A stretch of 64,000 bases of DNA from Lactobacillus gasseri ATCC 33323 = JCM 1131 (GCF_000014425.1 NC_008530.1:1116001-1180000), one strand, 5' to 3'; positions 26,131 to 36,498 are shown, numbered from the stretch's first letter. Numbers and translations: made by a program. Notes: a model not told the origin generated them from the sequence alone.

Positions 26131-27502
26131 GGCTCTATAATAAATCCTGTTGATGGATATCTATGATATTCTATCGACAGGATTTTTTATTGCATAAATA
26201 AAGAGGCCATAAGCCTCACTGCATTAAATCTTCTGATTCCACTCTAAAGAATAAAGGTGATTGCTTATGTCCTCTAACAATGGTTGTATTAAATTTCATC
26301 TTAATATTGAAGACCCTAATATTGTTTTTCCTGATTATTTTAAAAAATATATTAACGGCAAATATCATAACGTTTATCAAGCCGAGCTTATTCAGCCTTC
26401 TTGTCCTTTTTGCCATTCAACTAATCTTAAACATAATGGACACTATACTTCTAATGTGCGCATTATTACTGCTGATGTTAGCAAGCCGATTACTATCAAA
26501 CTTAAAAAGAACGTGTTCTTTGCAATGATTGCCTTAAAAGGTCTATGACTCAATCTAACCTTGTTAATAAATATTGCCATATCTCTAACGCATCTAAACG
26601 TAAAGCATTAGCTGCTCTTACAGAAGATCGCTCTATGACTAGCATTGCTCGAGAGCATGACTTAGTAGTTAATACGGTTCAAAGAGTCTTAGAATCTTGT
26701 TCTTCTAAGTTTTATGATGATTTAGATCGTCTTCCTGAGCATTTAGCTTTCGATGAGTTTAAAGGTGTGAGCAAAAAGCTCCACTTTATCTGCTTAGATG
26801 GCGATTCTCACCAAGTAGTCCAAATTCTTAGAACGCGTTTTAAGCCTGAAATCTTGCGTTACTTTTATAAGTTTTCTCCTAATGCTCGCGCTAGGGTCAA
26901 GACTGTCACTATGGACCTTAACTGCTATTATCCAATAGTAGCTCAAGAGCTCTTTCCAAACGCTCAGATTGTTATTGATCGTTTCCACATGGTTCAAATG
27001 CTCACTAGATCTTTCAATAGCTTACGAGTTCAGACTATGAAGCATTTTAAGAAGCAAAGCCGTGAATATAAACTATTAAAATCTACTTGGAGGCTTTATC
27101 TCATGAAATATGACAAACTTAATAAGATGACGCCTTACTACGAGGTTATGCAGGACTTTATGGCTGCTATCAAAAACAAAGATAAAAAGCAGATTATTCG
27201 CTTGCTTCACTCAAAACAAGCTGTAGGCAAGCAAATGCATCAAACATTATTAACTTTTAAATACAATTATACTGGCATTCTAAACAGTATCTCCTCCCGC
27301 TACTCCAACGGCTGTCTTGAAGGTGTCAATCGCAAGATTAAGCAAATTGAACGTACCACTTATGGCTACAGCAATTTTAGACATTTATTAATTAGAATCA
27401 GGCTAGAAGAAAATATCATCAAAGAAAAAGAACCAAACAGCTTTTTCAAGTTATCTGATTCTTTTTCAAAAACTATCCATCAACAGAATTTGATTAATAG
27501 TC
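26131..27502 (+). mobile_element. ISL3-family insertion sequence, disrupted
   Basis: The left end (26131, GGCTCTATAATAAATCCTGT, then TGATGG) is an imperfect inverted copy of the right end (CCATCAACAGAATTTGATTA, then ATAGTCC, ending about 27502). Between them lies an ISL3-type transposase in two frames. A terminator-like hairpin follows the left end, a common guard against outside transcription. The 8-bp flanks (ATAATAAT and GTATTTCT) do not match, so no target duplication is seen and one end may be rearranged. It lies between the last EPS gene and the operon terminator. Confidence 0.85.
26142..26188 (+). terminator. Hairpin inside the left end of the insertion sequence
   Basis: AAATCCTGT pairs with ACAGGATTT, followed by TTT, reading towards the transposase. 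Confidence 0.55.
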
Positions 27503-27516
27503 CGTATTTCTACTGA
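26267..27516 (+). pseudogene. ISL3-family transposase with frameshift and probable internal deletion
   Basis: The first frame (26267-26548, start ATG with AGGTGA upstream) encodes the N-terminal zinc-finger region (SCPFCHSTNLKHNGHYTSN). The protein continues in the -1 frame from about 26510 (RVLCNDCLKRSMTQ), with a second in-frame ATG at 26545. The body has the DDE domain (FDEFKGV, TMDLNCYY, VIDRFHMVQ) and the C-terminal SRYSNGCLEGVNRKIKQIERTTYGY. The shift is at CTTAAAAAGAACG, consistent with one lost base; a -1 slip on AAAAAG would also restore the frame. Compared with ISL3 transposases I remember, about 30 residues after TPYY appear missing, so it is probably inactive. Confidence 0.82.
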
Positions 27517-27610
27517 GCTTAATCACAAACCCAACTACTTATCAATTATAGCGATCTATAAAATATCATCGAAAGACATTAAATTATCCAATTTATTATG
27601 TTACTTTAAA

Positions 27611-28633
27611 TTAAAGTTTAAAAAAACGCTTAATAACAGGAATACGTAATGCGATTTCTACAATTATTAAACAAAGAACAAATAAGATCGGTACCATAAA
27701 AACGGGATATTCATAAAAGAAATGAATTTTCATTAACTTATTAATGAAAAACGGATGTATCATATATATTCCCATTGTTGCAGGTATAATAAACTCAATT
27801 AACTTTTTATTTTTAGGATTTAATACAGAAAAAATAATTAATATCAAAACTGAAGTAAAAATAACTAAAATATTTCCATAATTAGCTTCAGCATAATCCC
27901 AATGAATTACATTTCTATTCCATATTGAATATATAATTACTATAAAATATAAAAATATAGCACTAAAACTAATTATCATTATATGTTTTTTTACATATTC
28001 CTTTATTTTTATAAATCGTAGATTACCGATCAATCCTCCTAAAAGATAATATTCAATATATAAATATATTCTAAAAACTTGCGGTATATTCTGAATATTT
28101 ATTGAGTTATCCAAATGAAGAGATATATCAACTCCAACACAGATTAAAGTTAATATAAAAGTTAAAAATAGGTATCTTTTAAAATTATTATGTAATATAT
28201 ACCATAATAAAGGTGAAATTATAAGCATAAAAATTAATGCCCAAAAAAACCAAAAATGATAAAAATGATTGCTTGAAGTCGTTACAAAAGCTGTCCCTTT
28301 TAACTCTTCTAAAAAGATAAAACGATGTTTTACAATTAACTGACAAATACTATAAACTAATACCCAACCAACTATTATAAAGAAGATGTCTACTACTCTT
28401 CTTAAAACATAATAAAACGAAATATCTTTTTTATTTAAAACAAAATAACTACTTGCCATAAAAAAAATAGGGATAGCTATAGTTCCCGAATAATAAACAC
28501 TTGAATTAAAAATATTATTTTTTACAACTAAACTTGTAGGAGTTAATGAATGTAAACATATTACTAAAATACAAGCTAAAACTTTAACTAAGTCTAATCC
28601 AAAATTTCTACTTTTTCTTTTACTCACAACCAT
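27611..28633 (-). CDS. Acyltransferase 3 family membrane protein (probable EPS O-acetyltransferase)
   Basis: This 340-residue integral membrane protein has about ten hydrophobic helices. Its N-terminal FGLDLVKVLACILVICLHSL block carries the histidine characteristic of the acyltransferase-3 family (OafA/WecH-like). Members transfer acetyl or succinyl groups to sugars of surface polymers. As the last gene of the EPS operon it probably decorates the repeat unit or the finished polymer. The coding sequence is very AT-rich. It starts 6 bases after the flippase stop. Confidence 0.85.
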   Translation of the reverse strand: MVVSKRKSRNFGLDLVKVLACILVICLHSLTPTSLVVKNNIFNSSVYYSGTIAIPIFFMASSYFVLNKKDISFYYVLRRVVDIFFIIVGWVLVYSICQLIVKHRFIFLEELKGTAFVTTSSNHFYHFWFFWALIFMLIISPLLWYILHNNFKRYLFLTFILTLICVGVDISLHLDNSINIQNIPQVFRIYLYIEYYLLGGLIGNLRFIKIKEYVKKHIMIISFSAIFLYFIVIIYSIWNRNVIHWDYAEANYGNILVIFTSVLILIIFSVLNPKNKKLIEFIIPATMGIYMIHPFFINKLMKIHFFYEYPVFMVPILFVLCLIIVEIALRIPVIKRFFKL

Positions 28634-28639
28634 ATACTT

Positions 28640-30067
28640 CTATCTTCTTATTTTATTTTCAACTAATTTTTTCAACTGATTAATTATATCTGCTTTTAAT
28701 AAATATATTAAAAATGTATATATTAATATACCTACAATTACTTCTAACCCAAGCGAAATCCAAGTATTACTTAAATGTTGATTCATCCCAAACACAACGA
28801 CGAACATACAAAAACCAGATAAACCATATTTCCATGTACTAGAAAATAATTTTGAAATATTTAATAAGCCATGAACCGCCCATAATTGATACAAAGTTAC
28901 GGCAACTTCAGATAAAACGGTGGACCACATAGCACCATTTAATCCCCATACTTTAATAAGTGGTACATTGAGTATTAAATTAATAACAGCACCAAAGGTT
29001 ACCGAGAACGTAAATGCGCGTTGTTTATGTATAGGAAGTAAATATTGAACTCCTAAGACATTACTCCAAGCAATTATTAGAATGACTATAGATTCTATCA
29101 TCATTGCTGGGCCTACTTCTTCATAACCTGGGCCATAATACTTTGTGGCTAAAGTCAAAGAAACAGCTGCTAATCCAAACATTAATGGATATGAAACTGC
29201 TGATACAAAATCAAATGACTTATATAACATGTTGTTAACTTTATGCATATCACCATGAGAAACAGCATTAGCCACATGAGGTAGCATAACCGTCCCTGTT
29301 GCTGTAACAAGTGCTAAAATCAATTTAACCAAATTGTCAGAATACTGATAATAGCCTGAGGAAGTCTCGTTTACCATTACACCAAGCATCGTTTTATTAA
29401 GCTGAACATAAACTTGGGTTGCAATTTGTGGAATGAACAATTCTGCCATTGGTAAAAAATGCTTCCATGGATTTAGGAACCTCAGAGAAACCTTGTTAAG
29501 ATCCCGTCTTATATTTGGCCATAACGTCAAATTACCGATTAATGTCGAGAGAGCAAGTACAATAATGTACAAGGTTACGTCATTGGGTCCTTTTATAAAG
29601 ACAAAAATAGCAATCATTGATAAGACTTTCACCAATGAATTTTTTAATACCGTAACTTTGAAATCTTCTATACCTTCATAAAACCATGAAATGTCAAAAG
29701 CTATTGCTATTAAATTAAGAGATTGTGCCCACATATACTCTGGTTGACGAGTATAAAAAATCATAAAAATCTCAAATGCTACAAAAGCATAAAGTGTCAT
29801 AATTGTTTTAACTATTTGGATTTCCCAAAAAGTTTTTGACATTTGATCTTTATTTTCTCTAACATAAGCAATTTGTCTATTCCCATAATATCCAATGCCC
29901 ATATTTGCAAATAAAATAAAGTATTGAATTATGGAATTTGTAAATGAATTTGCACCGACACCTTCTGGACGCAAAACACGACTAACATAAGCTGATGTAA
30001 TTAACGGTACAATTATTGCTAATACTTGATATCCAACATTGTAAAGGTAATTTTTAATGACCTTCAT
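28640..30067 (-). CDS. EPS repeat-unit flippase (Wzx, MATE/MOP superfamily)
   Basis: This 475-residue polytopic protein has about 12-14 hydrophobic helices and the polysaccharide-transporter signature near the N-terminus (YQVLAIIVPLITSAYVSRVLRPEGVGANSFTNSI). Wzx flips undecaprenyl-linked repeat units to the outer face of the membrane. It follows glf by 5 bases. With the polymerase at 31.2-32.4 kb it defines a Wzx/Wzy-dependent pathway. Confidence 0.93.
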   Translation of the reverse strand: MKVIKNYLYNVGYQVLAIIVPLITSAYVSRVLRPEGVGANSFTNSIIQYFILFANMGIGYYGNRQIAYVRENKDQMSKTFWEIQIVKTIMTLYAFVAFEIFMIFYTRQPEYMWAQSLNLIAIAFDISWFYEGIEDFKVTVLKNSLVKVLSMIAIFVFIKGPNDVTLYIIVLALSTLIGNLTLWPNIRRDLNKVSLRFLNPWKHFLPMAELFIPQIATQVYVQLNKTMLGVMVNETSSGYYQYSDNLVKLILALVTATGTVMLPHVANAVSHGDMHKVNNMLYKSFDFVSAVSYPLMFGLAAVSLTLATKYYGPGYEEVGPAMMIESIVILIIAWSNVLGVQYLLPIHKQRAFTFSVTFGAVINLILNVPLIKVWGLNGAMWSTVLSEVAVTLYQLWAVHGLLNISKLFSSTWKYGLSGFCMFVVVFGMNQHLSNTWISLGLEVIVGILIYTFLIYLLKADIINQLKKLVENKIRR

Positions 30068-30072
30068 AAAAA

Positions 30073-31191
30073 CTATTCACCAAATTCATTTTTTACAGAT
30101 TCTAAAGCAGCTGCAATTACTTGATCCATATTATAATACTTGTATTGACCTAAACGACCGCCAAAAATAACTTTATCGTTTTCTTTTTCAGCTAAGTCTC
30201 TGTATTGTCCATACAAAGTATTATTTCTTTCATTGTTAACTGGGTAATATGGTTCATCTCCACGTTTCCAATCAGCAGGATATTCACGAGTGATAATAGT
30301 CTTGTCTTTATCACCCTTACCAAATTCAAAATGCTTGTGTTCAATTACACGAGTATATGGAGTCTCTGCATCAGTATAGTTAATTACTGCATTACCTTGA
30401 TAATTATCTACATCTTTTTCTTCAGTCTCAAAACGAAGAGAACGATATTCAAGTTCGCCTAACTTATAATCAAAGAACTTATCAATCATGCCAGTGTAGA
30501 CAATCTTATCAAAGTTCTTTAAATATTCATCCTTCTTATCAAAGAAATCAGTATTCAACTTAACTTCAATATTTTCATTATCAAGCATTTTTTCTACTAT
30601 TTGAGTGTAACCACCTTTAGGAATTCCTTGATAATCATCATTAAAGTAATTATTATCATAAGTTAAACGAACTGGAAGTCTTTTAATAATAAATGCTGGC
30701 AATTCTGTAGCTTTTCTGCCCCATTGCTTTTCTGTATATCCCTTAATTAGTTTTTCGTAAATATCACGACCAATTAAAGAAATTGCTTGTTCTTCAAGAT
30801 TTTGTGGTTCTTTACCAGCCATTTCTTGACGTTGATCGTTAATTTTATCCATAGCTTCTTGTGGAGTTCTTACTCCCCACATTTCACTAAAAGTATTCAT
30901 ATTAAATGGTAAATTGTACATCTTACCGTAATAATTTGCTACAGGACTGTTAGTATAACGATTAAATTCAGCAAATTGTTGTACATAGTCCCAAACTTCT
31001 TTATTTGATGTATGGAAAATATGAGCTCCGTATTGATGAACTTGAATGCCATCAATTTCTTTAGTATAAACGTTACCTGCTAAATGATCTCTTTGTTCAA
31101 TTACGGTAACTTTATTACCACGTTTTGCTGCTTCGTGAGCAAATACTGCTCCAAATAAGCCCGATCCAACTACTAAATATTCTTTTTTCAA
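30073..31191 (-). CDS. glf: UDP-galactopyranose mutase
   Basis: Glf is a flavoenzyme that interconverts UDP-galactopyranose and UDP-galactofuranose. The N-terminal FAD motif VVGSGLFGAVFAHEAAKRG, the conserved QYGAHIFHTSN, and GYTEKQWGRKATELPAFIIKRLP are all present, and the 372-residue length is normal. The start codon is TTG at 31191, supported by GAGGTAAGGAA just upstream. Its presence implies galactofuranose in the polymer, consistent with the galactofuranosyltransferase-like gene at 33.5 kb. The coding sequence is less AT-rich than its neighbours. Confidence 0.97.
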   Translation of the reverse strand: MKKEYLVVGSGLFGAVFAHEAAKRGNKVTVIEQRDHLAGNVYTKEIDGIQVHQYGAHIFHTSNKEVWDYVQQFAEFNRYTNSPVANYYGKMYNLPFNMNTFSEMWGVRTPQEAMDKINDQRQEMAGKEPQNLEEQAISLIGRDIYEKLIKGYTEKQWGRKATELPAFIIKRLPVRLTYDNNYFNDDYQGIPKGGYTQIVEKMLDNENIEVKLNTDFFDKKDEYLKNFDKIVYTGMIDKFFDYKLGELEYRSLRFETEEKDVDNYQGNAVINYTDAETPYTRVIEHKHFEFGKGDKDKTIITREYPADWKRGDEPYYPVNNERNNTLYGQYRDLAEKENDKVIFGGRLGQYKYYNMDQVIAAALESVKNEFGE

Positions 31192-31209
31192 TTCCTTACC
31201 TCATTTACC

Positions 31210-32370
31210 TTACAAATTATTACCCAGTTTTCTTATTGAAAAAGTATTTCCTAACAATAAACAAAACGGCGAATACCATGGCATCAATAGCTGTGGGTCA
31301 AACATTGAATGGATAGCAATTAAACATAAAGCTATTGATAAAAATATATTTTTTTGTTTTATTGCTTCTCTGCATACTTGAGTAAATAAAATTAGGATTA
31401 TACCAAAAAATAACCATCCATTAACTAAAAGCATCTGAAAATATGAACTATCTATAAAATCATAATTATTACTTACCACACCATTAGAAAATGTATTAAA
31501 TGCTATCTTTTGCCCCAAAACATGAATTCCCCATCTTTCAATTCCCAATCGATTTAACCATAGTCTTCCAGACAATAAAGTATTATATTCTTCAAATTTA
31601 TTTGCAGAAATATAAAATGTTATTATTACTAAACTAACAAAACAAATAGGGAAAATAAACATAAATATATATTTTAAGGGTTTTAATTCTAATGAAAAAA
31701 ATTTATCTTTAACTAACTTATTAATAAAAATACAAATAATAAAAAACGTAGAAAGAGTAAACGGATTACGAGTATTAGTACTATAAAAAACAAATAAATT
31801 TGCTAATTCTAACAGTGCTAATTCCCAATATGTAATTGTTCTATTTTTATATACTCCATACGCTAAGGTAAAATAAAACAATAACTGAGAAGCATACGTA
31901 TAATAAGAAAAGCCTAGCGATGTTCTCATTCTTAAATTTAGCCCCGCTATCATAGCTGGCGGAATCTTCCCTAAATAATATAAAGAAATTACAAGTAATA
32001 ATAATAACCCAGTAAAATGCAAATAAGTTTTCAAAATATTATTAAAGTTGAAATTCCCAGCTACTATAATTAAAGAAAATGTAGCAAGAAATGTTAAAGG
32101 TGACTGATTTTTCGTCAAGATTAATATTAAAAATACAAATAATACTAAACAGATTACTTTATCTATAGGTACTCTAAAATTTGACTCTATTAATAAAAAA
32201 AGTAAGCAAAAAAACATACTCACTATCATAAATACATTTGCAATGCTACTTATGGCACTTTGAAAGGGAATTCTTACATTAACACTATTATTTATTTGCG
32301 CCCAAATTCCCCAAATAAAATAAACTGTATAAAAATATTTATCTATTTTTTCATTCTTTTCTTCTATCAT
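31210..32370 (-). CDS. EPS polymerase (Wzy-like)
   Basis: This 386-residue membrane protein has about ten or eleven hydrophobic segments and a large loop with SGRLWLNRLGIERWGIHVLGQ, a pattern seen in Wzy/EpsG-like polymerases. Sequence conservation in this family is very low, so the call rests on topology, position between transferases and the flippase, and the absence of another candidate. Very AT-rich. Confidence 0.8.
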   Translation of the reverse strand: MIEEKNEKIDKYFYTVYFIWGIWAQINNSVNVRIPFQSAISSIANVFMIVSMFFCLLFLLIESNFRVPIDKVICLVLFVFLILILTKNQSPLTFLATFSLIIVAGNFNFNNILKTYLHFTGLLLLLVISLYYLGKIPPAMIAGLNLRMRTSLGFSYYTYASQLLFYFTLAYGVYKNRTITYWELALLELANLFVFYSTNTRNPFTLSTFFIICIFINKLVKDKFFSLELKPLKYIFMFIFPICFVSLVIITFYISANKFEEYNTLLSGRLWLNRLGIERWGIHVLGQKIAFNTFSNGVVSNNYDFIDSSYFQMLLVNGWLFFGIILILFTQVCREAIKQKNIFLSIALCLIAIHSMFDPQLLMPWYSPFCLLLGNTFSIRKLGNNL

Positions 32371-32424
32371 TTTCTCTCACATATTCTCATTATTCTTAAT
32401 TGTCTTTAGTATTTAGAGCTCATA

Positions 32425-33453
32425 TTATGATTTACTTCTAATTTTTTTGATAGTTTTCCTTAGTTTATTTTTCTTACTGACATATAATACATAATTACGT
32501 GAATATCTGATATAAGATTTTTCATTTAAAAGCCCATTCATTATAATTTTATTTACTATTGAACCATTAAAATTACTTTTTAAGATAGGAGCAGCTTTTC
32601 TTACTTCCCTAACAGTATCTAAAATATACTTCCAATATTTATCATGAAAATAGTCGGTAGAATACAAAGAATAAACAATTAAATTTCCTAAAACAGCTTC
32701 ATATAAGCGCTGTAAAATTACACTATTCTCTTTTTTAATAGGTATTTGATTAAATGCTCCATTCCATACCATTGCATGATCTTTTAATCTAGATGGATTG
32801 ACATTTGTAACTGAATTATTTGGTCTATCTTTTAAATAATTTGCTAGTGGAATATCAATATACGATACTCTTTTAGCGTTAGTCAATGCATAAATATATA
32901 AAATAAAGTCTGTATAATTCACACGCATAGGGAGATCTATATTCTTTACTATGCTCGTTCGAAATAACTTAGCATGTGGAGATACAGCACCGAAAGAAAA
33001 TCGTTGAATATCTTTTTCTTCTGTATATACCTTATGTGGCGTAATATTTTTAATAAAATGAACAACATGCTTATTTTTATCGCCTACAAAAACGTCGTAA
33101 TAATCACCAACTGCTAAATCTAAATTTGACTTAAGAGAAAAATTATACAATTTTTCAATTGCTGTTGGTTCTAGCCAATCATCTGGATCACATACCAGAA
33201 AATAAGGAGATTTTATTTTTTTTATTCCCATCTGTAGTACCGAACCATAACCTCCATTTTCTTTATCAATTAATTTTACGCGGGAATCTTTCGCCGCATA
33301 GTCTAGAACAATATTCCTAGAATTATCAGGTGACCCATCGTTAACTGCCCAAATTTCAATGTCTTTATATGTCTGTGATATTAAACTATCTAGACACTTA
33401 GAAACATATTTTTCCACATTATACATAGGCACCAAAACTGTTACGTTTGCCAA
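32425..33453 (-). CDS. Family 2 glycosyltransferase
   Basis: The 342-residue protein opens with the GT2 fold VTVLVPMYNVEKYVSKCLDSL, IEIWAVNDGSPDNS and the metal-binding FLVCDPDDWL (DPDD, the D-x-D equivalent), then a C-terminal region of about 200 residues. It adds one sugar to the EPS repeat unit on the cytoplasmic side; the sugar is not predictable by eye. The start codon is TTG at 33453 with AGGAG about 10 bases upstream. Confidence 0.9.
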   Translation of the reverse strand: MANVTVLVPMYNVEKYVSKCLDSLISQTYKDIEIWAVNDGSPDNSRNIVLDYAAKDSRVKLIDKENGGYGSVLQMGIKKIKSPYFLVCDPDDWLEPTAIEKLYNFSLKSNLDLAVGDYYDVFVGDKNKHVVHFIKNITPHKVYTEEKDIQRFSFGAVSPHAKLFRTSIVKNIDLPMRVNYTDFILYIYALTNAKRVSYIDIPLANYLKDRPNNSVTNVNPSRLKDHAMVWNGAFNQIPIKKENSVILQRLYEAVLGNLIVYSLYSTDYFHDKYWKYILDTVREVRKAAPILKSNFNGSIVNKIIMNGLLNEKSYIRYSRNYVLYVSKKNKLRKTIKKIRSKS

Positions 33454-33501
33454 AACAAAAAACTCCTATCTTTTTTAGATTAAACTCATATGTAGCGTAT
33501 A

Positions 33502-34563
33502 TTATAATATTTTCTTCTCAATTTTGCGTATGGCATTTTGAGTGTAAAAGCCTAATGCCATTTTTGAAGCTATTTTAGATATATTTTTTTGATATTCTAA
33601 ATATTCCTGTTGTGAAATAGCATTTATCTTTTTTTCTATTTCTTCTAAGTTATTTATCACTATTCCACATTTATTATTAATCACAAAATCAGCCATTGCC
33701 GATTTTTTACCAACGATTATTGGCATGCCACAGATAGCATACATTGAAAGTTTATGCGGACAAACATATTCGTAATAACTATTTTGACCACTTTTATTTG
33801 ATTTTGAGCCGTCATTATTCCAAACTAATCCCCAATCTCCTTTTAATTTATCTATTGATTCTTCTGCAGAAAAACCACCACAGTATATAGCATTGGAAGA
33901 TAACTGTTTACTCATTTCTCCCATACCATATACACGATACTTAATTTTATTATTTGATTTAGAAATAGGTAAATGATTTAAAAATCCAGCTTGTTCAGAA
34001 CTCAAATTGCCCCCATAAACAATTATTGTATCAGCACTTTTTTTATGTTTTTTCTCTTTATAATTGGAGACCAAAAAATCTAATGCGCTTAATTCAACTG
34101 TCGTAACTCGAACTCCCTGATTGACCAAAAACCGCGTCATCTTTTTATTTTGAGAAATTATTCCCTTATTTGAATTTAGGCTTTCTAAACCTAGCTTTCG
34201 ATCATTTGTCGACATCTTCTTATCACGTAGGGGATCAATATCTTCTAAAATTGAAAAAGATTTTATATTTTTTCTTCTCAAAATTGAGTAAACTAAATTT
34301 CTAGATAAATTTGGATGAACTCTATCTATATAAAAAACAATTGAATTACGAGGCAACCGAATTAATTGATAGACATCATTTAAAAATTCCCATGGTCTTT
34401 TTTTTACATATCCTTCTCGTATATATACAGGAGTGTAATCATTCTTTTCAAAAATACTAATAATATCACGAGGGAATTTATTACCAGCAAAAATTCCATT
34501 CTTTTCCATTTTTGGCCCAATAATAAATTTATTAGTACTCATATTTTTCACATATTCTCTCAT
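33502..34563 (-). CDS. Galactofuranosyltransferase-like glycosyltransferase
   Basis: The 353-residue protein resembles the beta-1,6-galactofuranosyltransferase group of EPS loci (family GT113-like). It has an N-terminal Rossmann-like half without TM helices, then a C-terminal half with YEYVCPHKLSMYAICGMPIIVGKKSAMADFV, the nucleotide-sugar binding loop. The presence of glf in the same operon supports UDP-galactofuranose as donor. The start overlaps the stop of the preceding gene by 4 bases (ATGA); an ATG 7 codons later is an alternative. Confidence 0.75.
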   Translation of the reverse strand: MREYVKNMSTNKFIIGPKMEKNGIFAGNKFPRDIISIFEKNDYTPVYIREGYVKKRPWEFLNDVYQLIRLPRNSIVFYIDRVHPNLSRNLVYSILRRKNIKSFSILEDIDPLRDKKMSTNDRKLGLESLNSNKGIISQNKKMTRFLVNQGVRVTTVELSALDFLVSNYKEKKHKKSADTIIVYGGNLSSEQAGFLNHLPISKSNNKIKYRVYGMGEMSKQLSSNAIYCGGFSAEESIDKLKGDWGLVWNNDGSKSNKSGQNSYYEYVCPHKLSMYAICGMPIIVGKKSAMADFVINNKCGIVINNLEEIEKKINAISQQEYLEYQKNISKIASKMALGFYTQNAIRKIEKKIL

Positions 34564-35612
34564 TCTATCGTCTTATTTAATTTTTTCATAGCTTCTGACC
34601 ATTTAAATTTCTTTACATGCTGAATACCATTAGATGATATATTCTTTTGTAATTCTTTATTTTCAAAAATACGTATCACATTCTCAACTTGAGCATCTAT
34701 ATCTCCAACAGGTGAAAGTAAAGAATTATAATTATTGACGGCATACTCTCTTACTCCACGATAATCTGTGGAAACTAAACATGCTCCACATGCCATTGCC
34801 TCAATTCCCGTCAGCCCAAAGCCTTCTTCAATAGTTGAACACAAAAAAACCTTCACAGAATTATATATTTCTACAGTCTTTTTCTGTGACGCACCTTTAT
34901 AATAAGTAATCCAATTCGGTAGTTCAGGTTTTGGAAATTTACCAAACATAATTACTTTTAAATCAGGATATTTTTGTTTCAATTTATCTAAAACTTTAAA
35001 AGCATTCTTCAATCCTTTATGCGGCGATTCATGGTAGAGAAGCGCAATAGTATGATTATCTCTATTCTGAATTGGTACAGTTTCCGTGTAAATAGACGTA
35101 TCAATAGCATTAGGAATAAGTACAGACTCAGTAGGAGAATATTGATCCACTATTTGTTTTAACCACTTAGCCACCACAATGTTTTTAAAACCCAATTTAT
35201 ATGTAGCTATTAGTTCTTTATCACTAATATTCCAATTTTCATAATCTTGAATCAAATAAAGCTTAGTTTTTGCAATTAAGTTTTTATTTACTTCTTCAAC
35301 TGTCTTTTCAGCAGATGTAGCTATACATACATCAAGTTTTCCTAATTTTTCCTTATAATCTAAATCTAAGTTAGAAATTTTTTTAATTTTTTTATTCAAA
35401 TCAAACCATTTGGGCTCAATTTTTGTAAGTATTTTTGCGATTTTTCGTTTTACAACTAAAGGAACAGAATAATTCTTTAATAGGTCCTGATTTAAATACA
35501 GGATTAAAACCTCATGATTTTCTTTAACCAATCTATTAGCATATTCAAAAGCCATTTTATATCCACCAACAGGCTGTCTCGCAACCCCGGGCAAAACAAA
35601 ACATATTCGCAT
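34560..35612 (-). CDS. Family 4 glycosyltransferase
   Basis: A 350-residue GT-B transferase: the N-terminal acceptor domain starts RICFVLPGVARQPVGGYKMAFEYA, and the C-terminal donor domain has the E-x7-E-like EEGFGLTGIEAMACGACLVSTDYRG of GT4 retaining enzymes. It likely adds one sugar of the EPS repeat unit. It is translationally coupled to the next gene. Confidence 0.92.
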   Translation of the reverse strand: MRICFVLPGVARQPVGGYKMAFEYANRLVKENHEVLILYLNQDLLKNYSVPLVVKRKIAKILTKIEPKWFDLNKKIKKISNLDLDYKEKLGKLDVCIATSAEKTVEEVNKNLIAKTKLYLIQDYENWNISDKELIATYKLGFKNIVVAKWLKQIVDQYSPTESVLIPNAIDTSIYTETVPIQNRDNHTIALLYHESPHKGLKNAFKVLDKLKQKYPDLKVIMFGKFPKPELPNWITYYKGASQKKTVEIYNSVKVFLCSTIEEGFGLTGIEAMACGACLVSTDYRGVREYAVNNYNSLLSPVGDIDAQVENVIRIFENKELQKNISSNGIQHVKKFKWSEAMKKLNKTIE

Positions 35613-35627
35613 TAATTTTATCCCTCT

Positions 35628-36479
35628 TTATCTTCTTCCATCTTTTATTCCCCTAAAAAAGTTAGATAGTCTTTTCAACTTTTTATTTTCAAATAATGTG
35701 ATAATAAGAAAATTCAAAGCTAATCCATTCAGCATGGTTTTACGAGGATATAATCTTGGATGTTTTTTCTGTAAAATAATTGAGTTTCTTGCCATATAGT
35801 ATTCTCTGAAAGCACTTGAATTATGAACAATCACATCTTTCCACAGAATTTTCTTATTTTCACCATGACCAATTTCATGATATATCCCTAAATAATTTAT
35901 TCTGAAAATTTTAAAATTTTTCTCTCTTAAAGTTAGACATATATCTGTATCAACTAAATCAATAAATAGGTTAGAGTCATAACCTACAGTAGAAAAATAA
36001 TTCTTCACGTTCGTAAAGGCTGCAGACGTAATACAAATTGGAACTTCTTTCAATTGTTCTTCTTGTTTTTCAGCAGAACTGTCCTTAAAATTTCTGTCTT
36101 TTATTAAGCAGGTTAACATTCCAATATTATCATTTGAATAATTACGGATACACTTTTTATATTCACTAACTAATTTTGAATCCAAAACAGAATCTTGATC
36201 TACAGATAATACCCAATTAAAACGATTTTTGTTTGCATAATCCATAATACTTTTAAGGGCATATGCAATACCAACGTTTTTTTTCTTTTTACAGAGAATG
36301 ATATTATCGGAATAGTGGTTTAATACACTTTCTATATCTTCTATATTTTTTGATCCATTATCAAAAACATACAATTTATCTACTTGATTAACTAATGTTT
36401 TTAAATTCTCCTTAAATCTGGGTATTTCAGGATTATAAGTTACTACTCCACCTAGGATTTTGAAATTCATTTGTTTCAT
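35628..36479 (-). CDS. Family 2 glycosyltransferase, rhamnosyltransferase-like
   Basis: About 283 residues, with FKILGGVVTYNPEIPRFKENL, KLYVFDNGSKN and the D-x-D region NWVLSVDQDSVLD, features of the RfbF/WsaF-like rhamnosyltransferases. The dTDP-rhamnose genes in the same window make rhamnose a reasonable donor, but this is inference. I start it at the ATG at 36479, with GAGGGAA 8 bases upstream; an earlier in-frame ATG at 36509 would overlap the previous gene and has no such site. Confidence 0.85.
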   Translation of the reverse strand: MKQMNFKILGGVVTYNPEIPRFKENLKTLVNQVDKLYVFDNGSKNIEDIESVLNHYSDNIILCKKKKNVGIAYALKSIMDYANKNRFNWVLSVDQDSVLDSKLVSEYKKCIRNYSNDNIGMLTCLIKDRNFKDSSAEKQEEQLKEVPICITSAAFTNVKNYFSTVGYDSNLFIDLVDTDICLTLREKNFKIFRINYLGIYHEIGHGENKKILWKDVIVHNSSAFREYYMARNSIILQKKHPRLYPRKTMLNGLALNFLIITLFENKKLKRLSNFFRGIKDGRR

Positions 36480-36498
36480 CAGGTTCCCTCTAAAAAGA

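Noticed and set aside
26500..26520. Programmed -1 frameshifting in the ISL3 transposase as the normal mode of expression
   Set aside because: ISL3-family transposases are usually a single frame, the site is not a canonical X-XXY-YYZ heptamer in the zero frame, and other damage suggests a dead copy. A slip remains possible.
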